A stretch of DNA of 64,000 nucleotides from Solanum dulcamara (GCF_947179165.1 NC_077245.1:49419286-49483285), one strand, 5' to 3'; numbered from the stretch's first letter, positions 33,128-45,180 are shown. The notes: generated from the sequence alone by a model not told the origin. A program made the numbers and translations.

Positions 33128-35466
33128 TCTAACACCCCAATTTTCTTTTTATAGTTTTTCTAAAGGATTGCCAGGTGATCCACGTTATCTATGAAGTTCT
33201 ACGTAAGCTATTGATTGGGATGTCTTACGTAACAAAGCTACTTGAGTACACGCCGAGCTTAGGTAGCAAGGATTACATAGGTTCCTAAAGTAAGATGAGA
33301 TTACGAACCCACAAAAGAGGGAAAAAGAGGCGTAACACTTACTTGAAACAAGTAGGTGATGCACCTACTTGGACCAAGTAGGTGATGCACCTACTTGGGG
33401 TGGACCCCACGCTGCCACATGGTAGCTTTGGATTGGGCGTATGGATGAGGTGGCGCCCTAGGGGTTGGATATGTGTCACCCCTAGAGGATACCACGTGTC
33501 ACACTTTAAGGGAGCATATATATACATGTTAAGATGACTAAGAAGTCATTTTTTAGCCTTACACTTAGAAATTTGAGAGGAAAAACTTAGAGAATAAGAG
33601 AGAGTACCTACAGCAGCAACAAGGAAGAAAGGTAAGCCTCTAATTTTATTCTATCAATTAATTATCTAAGATGTTCTTTGATCAAATGAAAGATTTTAAT
33701 AATGTACAATTTATAGTTGGGGCAGCGAGGAGGTTCTTGTTCTTGGTAGCAAAGCCGTTTTTGGATATGACAGCCGTTAGTAATATTAGTATAACTCCTT
33801 GTGTAAAGCTTCGTTTTAAGTGATTTAAGATGTTTTGGAAATATATTGCATCGGTTTATGAATTTCATTTAGGATCGGAAACCCATTTTTGCTTTTACCT
33901 GCTCGAAAAATGGTGATGAAGTATAAGGGAGGTGCTGCCCAGATTTTGTTTTAGAAATCCTACATGGACAACTGTTGGTATTTTGGGCATATCCTTTTAC
34001 ACATAATTGTTGTAGGGGTGATTCGAAATTGTATGAGACCCTAAGACACATGTATATATATTTCATTCAGGCCATAAAGCCTATTTCCCTAATTTACCCC
34101 TTCGAAACTGAGCAACAATACAAGACAGTAGGCTGTCCAGAATTTCGGTTTGAATAGTTTGGGCTGATTTTTATTAATTTCATGTTTAGTTTCGATATGA
34201 TGAGACTCTTAAACTTAAGTAGATATTTGATTGTGTATTTAAGGTGTATATGTGCTTATACGAGCTAAGAGGTACTGTTTGACAAAGTGGATTTTGGTTG
34301 GTCTATGACGGAGAGGAAGTGAGCTCCTCGAGTTGTGGTAGAACCTATTGTATGCTAAAACGCCAAGGTTTTTGTATAAACTTGAAATTAGAATGTTTTA
34401 TTTTCTGAAATTTGAAGTATCTTGATGAGTTATTTCCTTAATCTTTGTCTTGCATTATGTTATGATTATTATCTCAAGTATTGCAAAACTTTCGCTAAAC
34501 CGCCCACTTGTACGAATTGCTTGATCATTTTGCATTTTTAATGGGACTTTGTCCTTATTGTTATGGTGACTTGTCATCGATATTGGCATTCCTCTCGATT
34601 CGTATCTTTCCCATATTGACTTTGGATTTACATTTCGTCTTGACGATGGGGTTTCGTCCATTCTCGAGTACGAGTGGAAAGCCACTTTCAACATGGTTCT
34701 TGATTCTCTTGATATTAGGTGACGACCATTCTTGATATGGGCTTCGGTCCTTCTTGATTTCGGGGCTTCGGTCCATCTTGATATTAATTGTGCTTAGTAT
34801 GAAGCATAATGTACCTATTGGGAGAAATTAATTATTTGACAACTCTTTCGAATTGAATTATAAGTTTCTTGATACTTGAGCCTTCAAATATTGATATTGA
34901 TTTTGAAAATCTTCAAGGTTTGTATTCGATACTTTGATATACTTGTTCACTTGGGCTTACTTTTACCTTATTGAGCCACCTGCGATGAACCAGGGAGTGG
35001 TAGAATTTAATGGCTCCAAGCTCAAAGTTCTTACACCACTAAGCTTTATGCTTAGCGATAGTTGTTTTCTATCGTAGGTAATGTGCGGGATGAGGTATGA
35101 TGATGGCCATTTGGAGTAGATTTTTTGGAGCCCTTGTGAATATCACATCTGCATATGTATCTAGTTTTTGTAAATATGTTGGGGGACTTGTACATGATAC
35201 ATGTGGTGTAAAAATAAAACTATATGCATGTAACTTGAACAGGGTGACTAGTTTTGCTATTTTGGAGTGTGCTTTTAACTCAAGTCATGCATGTACTGCG
35301 TTTATGTGTTGGCTTGTCATTTAGCACCAAGGAAGATAATAGTTTGTAATAACTACTGGTTCGAGTTTTGTGTATTTTATGGACCTGCAATGGTTTTGAC
35401 TATTTGTGATTTAAAAAAAACTACCTCTTGTTTCGTAAGTGGAATCCTCCCACAGGGGGTGCTACA
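33128..35466 (+). repeat. 3' LTR of R4
   Basis: It runs from tctaacacccc to ggggtgctaca, with an altered first dinucleotide (TC). It carries sequence missing from the left LTR (about 33845-33960). No gene is supported. Small minus-strand ORFs over the palindromes are artefacts of repeats. Confidence 0.88.
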
Positions 35467-35969
35467 AAAAATACACCAAAAAGGATAGCATGGACAACAT
35501 TTACTTGTCTAGAAGGACATTTTGAATGGCTAGCTATGCCTTTTGGTTTAATGACAGCCCCACCCATATTTCAAAGAAAAATGGATGAAATTTTTGGGGA
35601 TTACAAAAATTTTGTATTAGTATATGTAGACAACATTCTAGTATTCAGTAAAAATATTCAAGAATATTTAGGACATTTACGAACCATTTTCAGGCTATTT
35701 GTAAAAAATGGAATAATCATTAGTAAAAAGAAACTGGAATTATGTAAAACACATATTAATTTCTTTGGAGTAACAATAGGAGAAGGAAAAATAAAATTGC
35801 AGCCACATATAGCTAAAAAGGTATTAGACATGCCTGATAAATTAGACAATACAAAAGATTTTCAAAAATTCTTGGGCCTAGTAAACTATGCTAGAAATTT
35901 TATTCAAGACTTACGAAAAATAGCTAGACCTTTATATGCTAAGACGGGAAGTAAAGGGCAAAAACATTT
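35467..35969 (+). pseudogene. V-A reverse transcriptase, C-terminal half
   Basis: This is open as part of a 188-codon frame that starts inside R4 (35428). It shows the pararetroviral RT motifs GHFEWLAMPFGLMTAPPIFQ, then the catalytic loop as YVDN where YVDD is required, so the second Asp is lost. Thumb/connection sequence follows (FFGVTIGEGKIKLQPH, FLGLVNYARNFI). Similarity to V-B ends at the R5 LTR at 35970. RNase H is missing from V-A except for its last residues (40081-40186). Confidence 0.86.
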
Positions 35970-37859
35970 TGTCACGACCCGATCTAGGGTCTAGTCATAA
36001 CACGGCGATCGAAACCCCCAAGGGCTCCAACCAAGCCTCTTGTACATATCATAAGCATATATAAGGTAAAATATAAAAGCAAAAACATCATAAGAGAGTC
36101 TAAAGCATGAATAGAAATCTGAAAATGTCTTATGACAACATAGACTCAAACATATGTCCAACTAGATGCCTCTAAACATGAGTATGGGTGGGGGATAAGA
36201 CATATCCCTAGCTCACCCTCAATATACAACATAAACAAAAGTATTTTAAAAGAAAACAGTAATCAACTAGAAAACTAGCCCCCTATCAATGAGGACTCAC
36301 CACAACACAGTCGGATAGAGAATGCCTACTAGTTATGCGGACGATTAGGAGCTTCAAATTCAACTCCTATATTATGAGACAATGTAGGCAAAAAGTATGC
36401 ATTAGTACGTTGGAATGTACTATGTATATGGGCGTGATATGCAACATAAATCATAGAATGCAAAGGTCAAGTAAAACACATGATAAGATGGAATAAATAA
36501 AGTCATGAGAAAATCATATTGACCCAAGCATTTAAAAGCATAAATTTAAAATCATAACATACTTAAGAGATCATACATATGTTAGATAGGAACCATAATC
36601 GGCAATAAGACCATGTGAGCTATAACATGAAATCCGATGATACCCACATCGAGAAGGAGGAGGCTATTTTGCCAGGGTACGCTCCTGATCATGAACATGC
36701 GCTATTTGTTGATCCACTAGCTAGGCCATAAAGGCAACCTACGGTGGCACTTAGTTTATGGGATGTGAGGCTGCTACTAAGGCTTTTGGTAGGGCCCCCA
36801 CCTCAAGTCCACTAGGTGCTAAGTCAAATCCCACGAAATACATACATAACATAAGATTATAATTTCATATATCATAGTCATGATCATAGGTTTGAAATCA
36901 TAGAGTAGCTCATTTTCATAACATACTTGTAATATGAGAATTGTCCTTTCATCATTACAATCATATTTGCATAATTCATATCGTTAGGCCTTAGGTCACC
37001 ACATAGGGCCCTAAGTCACCTTACTTCATAACTTGCATGAAATTCATACTTTGAACTTAGAGTAAAACTCAATTGCCTAATCAATTGACTTTGAAAATTA
37101 TGTAATTCACTTGAAAACATGCATGATCATAAACTTTATATCAGCCCATATAGAAATATCCTTTGGAAGTATAATTCAAAATACTCATAATTTACAACAT
37201 GAACCCTAGAGATCAAAATAGGAGAATTTATAGAAAACTCTTCAATTCAATGTAATACCCATCAATTTATATCAAAATGGACTCATGATCATACTTTAAA
37301 TCATAATTTATACAATAGGAATAGAGATCATAAAATCCATAAAATACCATACTTTAATTTGATAGAAAACCTTGAGAAATTAATTGGACTTCATAAATAA
37401 AAGGATCCATGAATCAATACCCACATACCTTAAGTGAGAACACAAAATAATTGGAAGAACTTGAGAGCTTGATGGAGAAATTGAGTAGATTACTTAAATT
37501 CTTCAATGGAAACCCTTGAGAGCCATTTTGTAGAGAGAAATATTTGATAAATGAATTGTAGAAGAATGAATAGAATGAGGGGTTTAGGTGAATTTATAGA
37601 GTCGGATTAGGCCCTAAAATATCTAGGTTCATTGACTAATAATTTGGAAAATATATAAAATTCCCTTAAAAAAACTCAACTCGGTCGGAAAACTCTCCCA
37701 GGTCCGCATCGCACCGAGACTATATTCCCACAGGTTTTGACCCCCTGATCGACATTCCGAACTCGGATTTTCCAAAAAGATTAAGGATAACGCATTACAT
37801 GAGCGGTCTATTCTCAAGGCATTCTCAAGGCACTTGTGAGCATTTTGAGGGGTGTTACA
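35970..37859 (-). repeat. LTR of R5
   Basis: The LTR abuts viral sequence at 35969. Its inner end ggtgttaca is followed by tatctctccctt, which in minus-strand sense is a purine tract (aagggagagata). There is no coding signal. The minus-strand ORF at 37629-37901 straddles the LTR edge and is not supported. Confidence 0.82.
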
Positions 37860-37872
37860 ATATCTCTCCCTT

Positions 37873-40080
37873 GGAAACATTCTTCCTTGAATGAGATTCA
37901 ACTAATATAGGAAAGACATGAAAAATAGGATTTAGAAACCCTACATGAATATGAGAACACTTTGAAAAAAATGCATAAAACATGTAAACTTCATACTTAA
38001 AATAAAACATAGTCCTTGAGAGAAATCATTTTCATGAATCATGCATGCATATGAATGACATATGGAACTGAAGCATAGAAGTTTAATCGATTTGATCATG
38101 AGATACTTAGTACCTTTAGGCTTGAGTGAAAGGAAAGAGATAAGGATATCGCTTCATCAGGTCTGATTCTGCTTCCCATGTAGCACTCTCTACTTGTTAA
38201 TTCCTCTATAACACTTTAATAGATGCAACGTCTTTATTTCTCAGCCTCTTCACTTGTTGGTATAAAATCTCAATTTGTACCTCCCCATAAGTCAAATTCT
38301 CTTTAATACTTATGTTCTCTATTGGCACAATAGAATTTGGATCACCCAAAAACTTCCTCAACATTGACACATAAATACCGGATGAACCAAAGCCAACTCA
38401 AGTGGCAAGTCTAACTCATATTCTACCTTTCCAATGCGCTTCAATATCCTATAAGGTCCTATATATCTAGGGCTCAACTTCTCTTTCTTACCAAACTGCA
38501 TTACCCCTTTTATAGGTGAAATCTTTGAATACACCATATCATTTACATCAAATTCAAGCTCTGTCCTCCTAGTGTCCGAATAAGATTTTTCATGACTTTA
38601 AGCCATTTTCAATCTTTCTCTTATGATCCTTACTTTTTCCATTGCATCAATTACCAAATCTTGACCAATCAAATCCATCTCACCAAAAACCACCCCACCG
38701 CACACCTACATCTTCTCCCATACAAGGCTTCAAAAGGAGCCATTTGGATGCTAGAGTGATAACTATTATTGTAGGCAAACTCAATCAATGGCAAATGGTC
38801 ATCTCAACTTCCTCTAAGGTCAATCACACATGCCCTTAACATATCCTCCAAGGTTTGAATTATTCTCTTGGCTTGTATTTGGTTTCTATTTGGGTCTTCG
38901 GCTTGACTTTAGTGCCAAGACCGTTTTGAAATGACTTCTAAAAATATGAACTAAATTGAGTACCTCTATCCGATATAATCGACAAAGGAACACCATGAAG
39001 TTTCACAAGTTCACGAATGTACAACTTAGCCTAATCTTCGGCACCATAAGAAGTTTTGACCGGTAGAAAATATGTCGATTTGGTCATTCGGTCCACAATG
39101 ACCCAAATAGAATCATGTTGTCTTCTAGTACGAGGAAAACCCGTGACAAAGTCCATTTTCACATCTTCCCACTTTCATGTAGGAATTTTGATTTCTTAAG
39201 CTAGACCTCCTGACCTTTGATGTTCAACTTTCACTTGTTGGCAATTAGGACACTTAGCCACGAACTCCGCTATGTCCTTCTTCATGCCATTCCACCAATA
39301 ACTTCTCTCAAGTCATGATATATCTTGGTGGATCCTGAATGAATTGAATACCGAGAACTATGGGCTTCATTCAATATCAACTCTCTTATTCCATCAATAT
39401 TTGTAACATAAAATTGACCTTGGTAACGTAGTACCCCATCTTCTCCTAGGGAGAAAGCCTCAACGGATGTTTTGGCAACCGACTTCTTCAATTCAACCAA
39501 AATTAGATCATTGTCTTGTTTGGCCTTGACATCTACCGCAAGAGATGATTCTGAACCATTATGTATAAGAATGCCTGCATCATTGGAATCAACCAAACGC
39601 ACTCCTAAACGTGCCAATCTATGGACCTCTTTGACTAATTCCTTTTTACCTTCTTCAACATGTGCAACACTACCTATAGACAACCGACTAAGAGCATCAA
39701 CTACAATATTTTCCTTACTTGGATGGTAGAATGTGCTCATGTCATAGTCTTTTAGGAGTTTAAGACACCTCCTTTGCCTAAGGTTCAAGTCCCTTTGACT
39801 AAACACATATTACAGGCTTCTGTGGTCGGTAAACACATCAACATGCATCCCATAAAGATAATGGCACCAAATTTTCAATGAAAACACATCGCCGCAAGTT
39901 CAAGATCATGGGTTGGATAGTTTCTTTCATGTACTTTAAGTTTTCCAGAGGCATAGGCTATAACTTTACCATGCTGCATCAAGACACAACCCAAACCAAC
40001 AAGCAAAACATCACAATAAATAACAAACCCATCTGAACCTTCAGGTAATGTCAAAATAGGAGTTGACGTAAGATGATCTT
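37873..40080 (-). pseudogene. R5 RNase H and integrase remnants
   Basis: The clearest frame is 39806-39282. It has the RNase H end (STFYHPSKENIVVDALSRLS) and the start of the integrase zinc-binding domain (ILNEAHSSRYSIHSGSTKIY). Between 39280 and 38100 the minus strand still reads as integrase core and C-terminus with many stops. Sequence at 39807-40080 covers RNase H. The region is inactive. The plus-strand ORFs at 38642 and 39472 are shadows. Confidence 0.83.
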
Positions 40081-40186
40081 CATGGATGTTATATCTATAT
40101 ATAATAATATAGTTTTTGAATATGTAAATGGAAAAAATAATGAATTAGAGTATCAATTGAGTAGATTAAAACTTAAAACTAATTAG
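40081..40186 (+). pseudogene. V-A RNase H, last ~35 codons
   Basis: This matches V-B 54797-54901, including the ILE...LSRLK end and the final TAG. The conserved Asp region is changed ([10 protein letters not shown] against NKLADQLSRL in V-B). It is only a stump left after the R5-associated deletion. Confidence 0.82.
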
Positions 40187-40203
40187 ATTACTTATGTTTT
40201 AGC

Positions 40204-41452
40204 ATGAGACCAACAGGCCAACAGCTAGCAGACAAGGGCAAAGGCGTAGCCCAATCAGACTCTTATGCTCAAACATTATTAGGTAGGACTAATTTTAGAC
40301 CCCAAGGTACACTTGAAATGATGGAAAGTATTTACTATGGTAAATTCAACTTAATTTCTTATCCTCAATGTAACCTATCTTTTAGAATACTGCCAGACTG
40401 TAAGATAGATAAAACACAAAAAGATTTAGTAGAAAATCTATGGATAGCATATAATAAACAAGACACTAAACATTTTATTGCTGCAAATAATGCTTAATGT
40501 CAATTATTTTCACACAAAAATAGAGAGAACAAATTTAAATATTATGTTGTTATACATGGTAAGACTAATGGTGTCTTTCATACTTGGTTAGAAGTCATAG
40601 ACTCAATAAATAGGATTAAAAATCCTATTTTCAAAGGCTTTAATAATTTTAGAGAAGCTTTAGACTATGCCAAAGGATTACTTGGGCCAAATTATTACAT
40701 CTTACCAGCCCTCACACAAAATCAAATCCAAACGCCTCAATACAACATCCAAAAAGTCACAGACAAGATTATTTTTTGTGATCATTGCTCCACTATGACG
40801 GAAGCCTTCAAAAGACTAAATACCAAAAATGAGGCTCTCATTCAAGAAAACATTAGACTTCTGAAGCAACTTGAAACCTTTCAAGGTAAGTTTGTTTCCA
40901 AAACAAATAACACAAGTACTCAGCCTGAAGACATGAGTTCTCCATCTCATCAAAAATGAATGAGAAGGATGTGCATTTCCCTCTGAATGCTCAAAAATCT
41001 ACTTTACCAGATCAAGGTACAGCTAGTTCGGTTCAAACAGTAGACGGTAAAGACACATCAAATCTGTTAATGGCTATTAGTTTGCCTAAAAGTGAATAAG
41101 AGGAATCTTCTTCCTCACGAAGAAAATTATCTAAAACATTCCACAACGACAATTCTAAGAAGAATATGGTTATAAAAATGAAAAAAAATAATAAAATTGA
41201 AGCCATAATTAAGCAGACTTTAGAGCAATTTTTTTCGAATCACAGACAAGTGAATCATGTTATTAGTAAGAGCAGTCTGAATCCAAAAAATAGAGAAATA
41301 AATTCGGATGAAGATACCAACTCCAGTGCAAAATGCTAAATTCAGACTGAGTCTATGGAAATAATAATTATAAAGATGTCCAAGACCCATATGAAGATGA
41401 TGACTCAGGAATGAGTTTAGACTCCATAGCTCTACATAATCTGGACACATAG
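40204..41452 (+). pseudogene. V-A TAV/viroplasmin gene
   Basis: The ATG at 40204 opens 97 codons to a TAA (40495). The same frame continues with the caulimovirid viroplasmin-type core (NGVFHTWLEVIDSINRIKNP) through further changes to a TAG at about 41450. The family protein forms inclusion bodies in the cytoplasm and helps reinitiate translation on polycistronic pregenomic RNA. The gene lies 17 bases after the polymerase stop. Compared with V-B it has a single copy of the 25-bp segment duplicated there. It is disrupted. Confidence 0.85.
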
Positions 41453-41810
41453 TTCAAAACAAAGCAATAAAGCGAAGAAGATAGATACGTACTAAGAAGA
41501 AAAGCATGAAAAAGACATTTTTGGTTATTCTACAAAGTAAAAAAGAGTGTCAGGTGGGTATGCCCACTAAGGTCTTGTAAAAGAGTGTTGTCACTTTAAC
41601 ACTACCCTCCAAGAGATAAACTGTTGATAAGCACGCGTCTGTCTATGTCAGTCAGTAGAAGATGAAATTAATAATGCATGTGATAATGGGGCCCAAAGAG
41701 CACCCGACGTGCATTATTAAAAGAATCTTATCATTTCTATCGGCCATTAATAATGTGGCACGTGTTATGTCTTACACCTTTCTTTCCCTATCCTTTAGTC
41801 TATATAAAAG

Positions 41811-41820
41811 ATAGTTGTGT
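41811..41820 (+). promoter_or_regulatory. TATA box of the viral promoter (junction copy)
   Basis: tatataaaag lies after a pyrimidine-rich tract (ttccctatcctttagtc) and before agatagttgtgtgagatag. The whole block is repeated at 56541 in V-B with one TATA-flank change. Confidence 0.82.
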
Positions 41821-41941
41821 GAGATAGAAGAGTAGAGTGTGAAAAAATTAAGAGAAAGAAAAAAGCTTTACGTTGAAAATTTTCAACATAATCCCCTTTT
41901 CTTCAAGTCACCTACCCTTCAAAAAATAATTCCTGGCTTGT

Positions 41942-41947
41942 AATAAA
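41942..41947 (+). terminator. Viral polyadenylation signal (junction copy)
   Basis: AATAAA lies about 130 bases downstream of the TATA box, in a tract shared with V-B (AATAAA at 56697-56702). It is the normal arrangement for pararetroviral pregenomic RNA. Confidence 0.7.
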
Positions 41948-42551
41948 GTGTAAAATAATAATAAGTGTATTTTTGTGAACTTTTCAGTTTATTTACAAAG
42001 TCCTTCGGGCTTCCCGAAAGAGAAACCTCTCTCAATTACAATCATGTAAGTCTTACACAGTTTTACACCTAATTCCCTCCAAAAATATGATATTACTTTG
42101 TTTTACTATTTTGGTATGTAAATTGTTTTTGTATAATTATTTTATAGTCTAATTTCATTCATTTACCCTTAGTATATGGTTAGCCTCTTAATTTTCTAAT
42201 AAAAACTATGGATTAACCTGTAAATTCCTAGGATTATGGGCCTTGCAAAGTCCGAATAATGAACAAAGGACTAATTTGTTGCCTGATGTATTTCCGGGGT
42301 GTGGTTAAATATGATGTTATTAAGAACATAAGTTAAGAGGAAGAGATGAACAGGGTAAAAGTGTAAAAAAAGTATAATCGGGGAAGAGGGTGTAAACTAC
42401 CAGATAAACATGATAAAACTATAAGAGAGAGAGGAAGTACTGAGTATGATTTTCAACTTTATTGCATCAAAACTCTATCTATTCTATAACTTGTAATATC
42501 ATAACAAATTCATCATACATCTAAATCATTCAATCTAAATTAATTTTAATT

Positions 42552-42563
42552 TGATATCAGAGC
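42552..42563 (+). other. Viral tRNA-Met primer-binding site
   Basis: tgatatcagagc differs from the consensus tggtatcagagc at one base. In caulimovirids this site marks the numbering origin and primes minus-strand DNA. Here it separates V-A from V-B. Confidence 0.83.
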
Positions 42564-42869
42564 TACAAGTTTCCATGGACTTTAAATGCGAAGACCTTTA
42601 AAGAATTTTTAAGCTTTCAAAGAAACTAAAAGAACGTTAAAAAACTTATACTGAGAATACAAATATTTGAATCGGACCAAAGATGATAACTTTAGATTAG
42701 ATGAATTAATACACATAATATCTAGACTAGAATATAAATTCATGACACAGCTCAAAGCTAGAGTAAAATATCATATATGAAAAGACATCTTGCATATAGA
42801 GACATAAGATCTGGATATTGGTTATTATATCGTTAATACAGGATCAAACAGAAGGCTGAATAATTAAAA
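42564..42869 (+). other. Viral leader before ORF1, no gene
   Basis: These are about 300 AT-rich bases between the primer site and the first ATG of ORF1. I see only very short frames. Leaders of caulimovirid RNA often carry small upstream ORFs; none here is convincing. Confidence 0.5.
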
Positions 42870-43643
42870 ATGGCTTTACAAGATTATCTAAAAATAGTAG
42901 AAACTATAAATAGCATAGATAATACATATTACTGGTTTAAAAAATAAAGATTAGTTAGAGGAGACCTTAGAAGTTCCTTAAATTGGGAGATTCAAAGTCA
43001 AGAAGGTGATATAAGATAAGCAATAATAGAATTAGATGGTGTAATATGTGCATAAGTGACAATGCCTACCAACTTGGATAAACCTGTTCATGCAAAATCA
43101 ACTGGTATTTCAAGATATAAACAAGTACATAGGTGGTTTATAGATGAACTACGTCATAATTAAGAAGTAACAAAGTCAAAAATTGAGTTAAAGACAATTA
43201 TAAACCAATACAAATTATACCATCCAGATAGACATACTGTATATTTACAAAGACAATTAGAAGCCTTAGAAACACAAATAGGCTATTCTAATATCAGGAT
43301 AAGACGTTATAAAGAAATACTTGACTCTATTCCGTTAGGATAAATATTCATGCCATTGGAATATGAAAAACAAATTAAATTAAGACAGAATTGGATACAC
43401 CAAGAAAGAAAATTTTGAGTAGAGCTTAAAAAGAATCCTGCCTGGTTACAAAAACAGTTAGATAAACAAGTATTTCAAATACAACCGTATACAACAGAAG
43501 CTATATACAAAGCACAAACTGAGTTGAGAGTAGAGCTACTTAAAGTAATTACTGAAATACAAGCAGATATTAGATTTAGTACTTATAAAGTAGAATTGTA
43601 TGAAGTAATTTGGAAAGTTAACTCACTAGGACAAGTAAAATAG
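42870..43643 (+). pseudogene. V-B ORF1 (about 257 codons), unknown function
   Basis: The ATG at 42870 begins MALQDYLKIVETINSIDNTY. One frame can be followed without any indel to a TAG at 43641, but it contains in-frame stops at 42945, 43017, 43053, 43161, 43341 (TAA) and 43416 (TGA). The product is rich in Gln, Lys and Ile, and largely helical in appearance. I do not recognise a domain; a small protein precedes the movement and coat genes in several caulimovirid genera. The lack of indels with several stops suggests decay mainly by point mutation. Confidence 0.7.
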
Positions 43644-44173
43644 ATTCATTAAAACACCTTGAATACTTAGATCTATGAATACATCCTGAAAGGAAATACA
43701 ATGTTTTACACAAAACTAATACTATCAGGTGTAATTTTTCACAAGGAGATCATATATTACATTTAGAAGATAAAAATCATAATACATTAGTAGACTTAAT
43801 TATAAACCTTAGTGATAATATTCAGCTAAAAGACAAAGGAGTAATAAGACTCCTAGAAACTATAGAAACTGTAATAACCAAACAAACCAAGATACCAAAT
43901 AGATTAGAATAGAACTTTGATTTTCTAAAATCCCAACACCTAGAAGTAGATCGGAAGATTCAATTTCTAAATACGAAATTAAACCTTGAGAAGATACCTA
44001 CAAAAATAGAAATTGAAAAGTTAGTAAAAACTATTATTGAAAAGTCTAAAGAATTAGAAGTATGAAATACTCAAGTATTGACCAAAATTACTGAGCAAAT
44101 AGAACACATAGCTACAGAGATTAGAAAGCTAACAATAATAATTCAAAGACTAGAACGAATTTCTCTTTCATGA
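43640..44173 (+). pseudogene. V-B ORF2, coiled-coil-like
   Basis: The frame overlaps the ORF1 stop and ends in TGA at 44171-44173, overlapping the ATG of ORF3 as ATGA. That is a typical junction in polycistronic pararetroviruses. Its own start codon position reads ATA. It has a few internal stops (43676, about 43911 and about 44063). The C-terminal half is Leu/Ile/Glu/Lys-rich with heptad-like spacing (LEKIPTKIEIEKLVKTI and following). This resembles virion-associated coiled-coil proteins, but that role is only inferred. Confidence 0.6.
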
Positions 44174-44415
44174 GTGAAGAAGACATAAATTATAAAAAAG
44201 AATTAGAAGTAGTAACCAAATATCACCAAGACCTAGTAGGATATTCGACACATATTCCAACTAGCATAAGTGATAAAATTATACTAAAACAAAATAATAC
44301 AATAATAACTTTGTTAATAGAAATAAATATCAAGTTAGATAAGATAATTAAAGAAAAACAACTAGAGATCCAGGCACCTAAGAACATTGAGATAGACTCA
44401 TTAATTAGACAATAA
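44170..44415 (+). CDS. V-B ORF3, 81 residues
   Basis: This is an intact small frame from the ATG at 44170 (overlapping the ORF2 stop) to TAA at 44413. The sequence starts MSEEDINYKKELEVVTKYH. It has a hydrophobic-heptad stretch (TIITLLIEINIKLDKIIKEK) compatible with a coiled coil. No domain is recognised. It may have been the N-terminal portion of a longer frame that now breaks, since a basic stretch (KPKPWTFSHMSKEGQ) follows in another frame at about 44460. Confidence 0.5.
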   Translation: MSEEDINYKKELEVVTKYHQDLVGYSTHIPTSISDKIILKQNNTIITLLIEINIKLDKIIKEKQLEIQAPKNIEIDSLIRQ

Positions 44416-45180
44416 AAAAAATAGAAATAACTCCAAAAAAAGAAAAACAACAACAAATTAGAAAACCAAAACCATGGACCTTTTCCCACATGAGTAAAGA
44501 GGGACAACCGAAGAAAACAACCAAAGAGACAAACAAAGAATAAGCTACTCAGATAATAGAATTGGTAATAACTTAATAGCTTGAATTCTATCCCGCCGAA
44601 AACACCCTAGTGAAGAACAAAATTAAGAATTAAATGAAATAGTAGATATAGACAAAGACTTACAGATATTTCAACAAAATCAACTAAAATTATTAAACCG
44701 TAAGAAATTATACTAGATATTTTTCTAGGGATAATCAGTAGTATAGACATTATAGGGAAGAACAAGTATCAGCCATAGGAGAAAAATTTTCAATCCTAAA
44801 CTTAGTTAATCCTACCTTTTTAAAAACGATTAAGACTCCTTCCACAATCTTAATACATATGGGACTAATAGTCAGCGGGATAAAAGGACTAACTAGAAAG
44901 AATCTAGGCTCAAAAGTGTTAATCGTATTATATGACGATAGATGGTTAGATTAAAAGAAATCCATAATTGGATTAACTGAAGTAGATATGACTAATAATG
45001 GAGGAATATTTTATATTAGTCCAGATTTCTTAACAAACTTAAAAGAATTCGGTAAACGCATTAAAATAGGAGTACAAACTAAAGTATACGAAGAAATGAA
45101 TCATGGAAATAATCTGTTAATGTGTATAGGTTTTATAAGTAAAATGACTTTAAGTAGTAATACCTAATTCAAAGTTCAAG
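44416..45180 (+). pseudogene. V-B movement protein, N-terminal and core part
   Basis: Past a degenerate start, one frame from about 44770 reads as a 30K-type caulimovirid movement protein: FSILNLVNPTFLKTIKTPST, then LYDDRWLD, the conserved core around EVDMTNNGGIFYISPDF, and IKIGVQTKVYEEMNHGNN. TAA codons at about 44954 and 45165 break it. The family protein forms plasmodesmal tubules for cell-to-cell spread. The gene is cut by S1 at 45181 and resumes at 50657. Confidence 0.8.

Larger units (their letters stand above)
26073..35466 (+). mobile_element. Ty3/gypsy element R4, near full length
   Basis: Direct repeats at 26073-28272 and 33128-35466 enclose primer site, gag, protease, RT, RNase H, integrase and a polypurine tract, all on the plus strand. 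The target duplication AAAAA lies at 26068-26072 and 35467-35471. Viral sequence resumes after it as expected from V-B. Gag-pol is one frame broken by about eight stops and at least two frameshifts. The right LTR begins TC instead of TG, and the LTRs differ in length (2200 and 2339 bases), so the insertion is not recent. Confidence 0.93.
35970..40080 (-). mobile_element. Ty3/gypsy fragment R5, 5' half deleted
   Basis: Minus-strand element: LTR at 35970-37859 (tgtcacgaccc to ggtgttaca), then a decayed integrase and RNase H up to 40080, where viral DNA resumes mid-gene. RT, gag and the second LTR are absent. About 400 bases of virus (equivalent of 54400-54797 in V-B) are missing, so one deletion removed the R5 5' half and adjoining viral DNA. 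Confidence 0.85.
24479..42551 (+). other. Endogenous pararetrovirus copy V-A (5' part missing), with R4 and R5 nested
   Basis: Viral sequence is found at 24479-26072, 35467-35969, 40081-41452 and 41453-42551. It matches V-B in order (respectively about 52333-53930, 53935-54400, 54797-56191 and the intergenic region). The left end is cut by R3 at 24478, so ORF1, movement and coat genes are absent. The right end runs without a break into the primer site and ORF1 of V-B, so the copies are joined head to tail. The TAV gene and gene order point to a caulimovirid resembling the solendovirus/cavemovirus group; genus is not certain. Confidence 0.85.
41453..42551 (+). promoter_or_regulatory. V-A/V-B junction: viral intergenic region with pregenomic promoter
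   Basis: A non-coding stretch linking TAV of V-A to the primer site of V-B. It contains a CACGTG box (41759-41764), a TATA box (tatataaaag, 41811-41820) and AATAAA (41942-41947). It ends with an AT-rich leader up to the primer site. In caulimovirids the poly(A) signal lies shortly after the start site and gives terminally redundant RNA; the spacing here fits that. The corresponding V-B region (56192-57086) is very similar. Confidence 0.82.
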
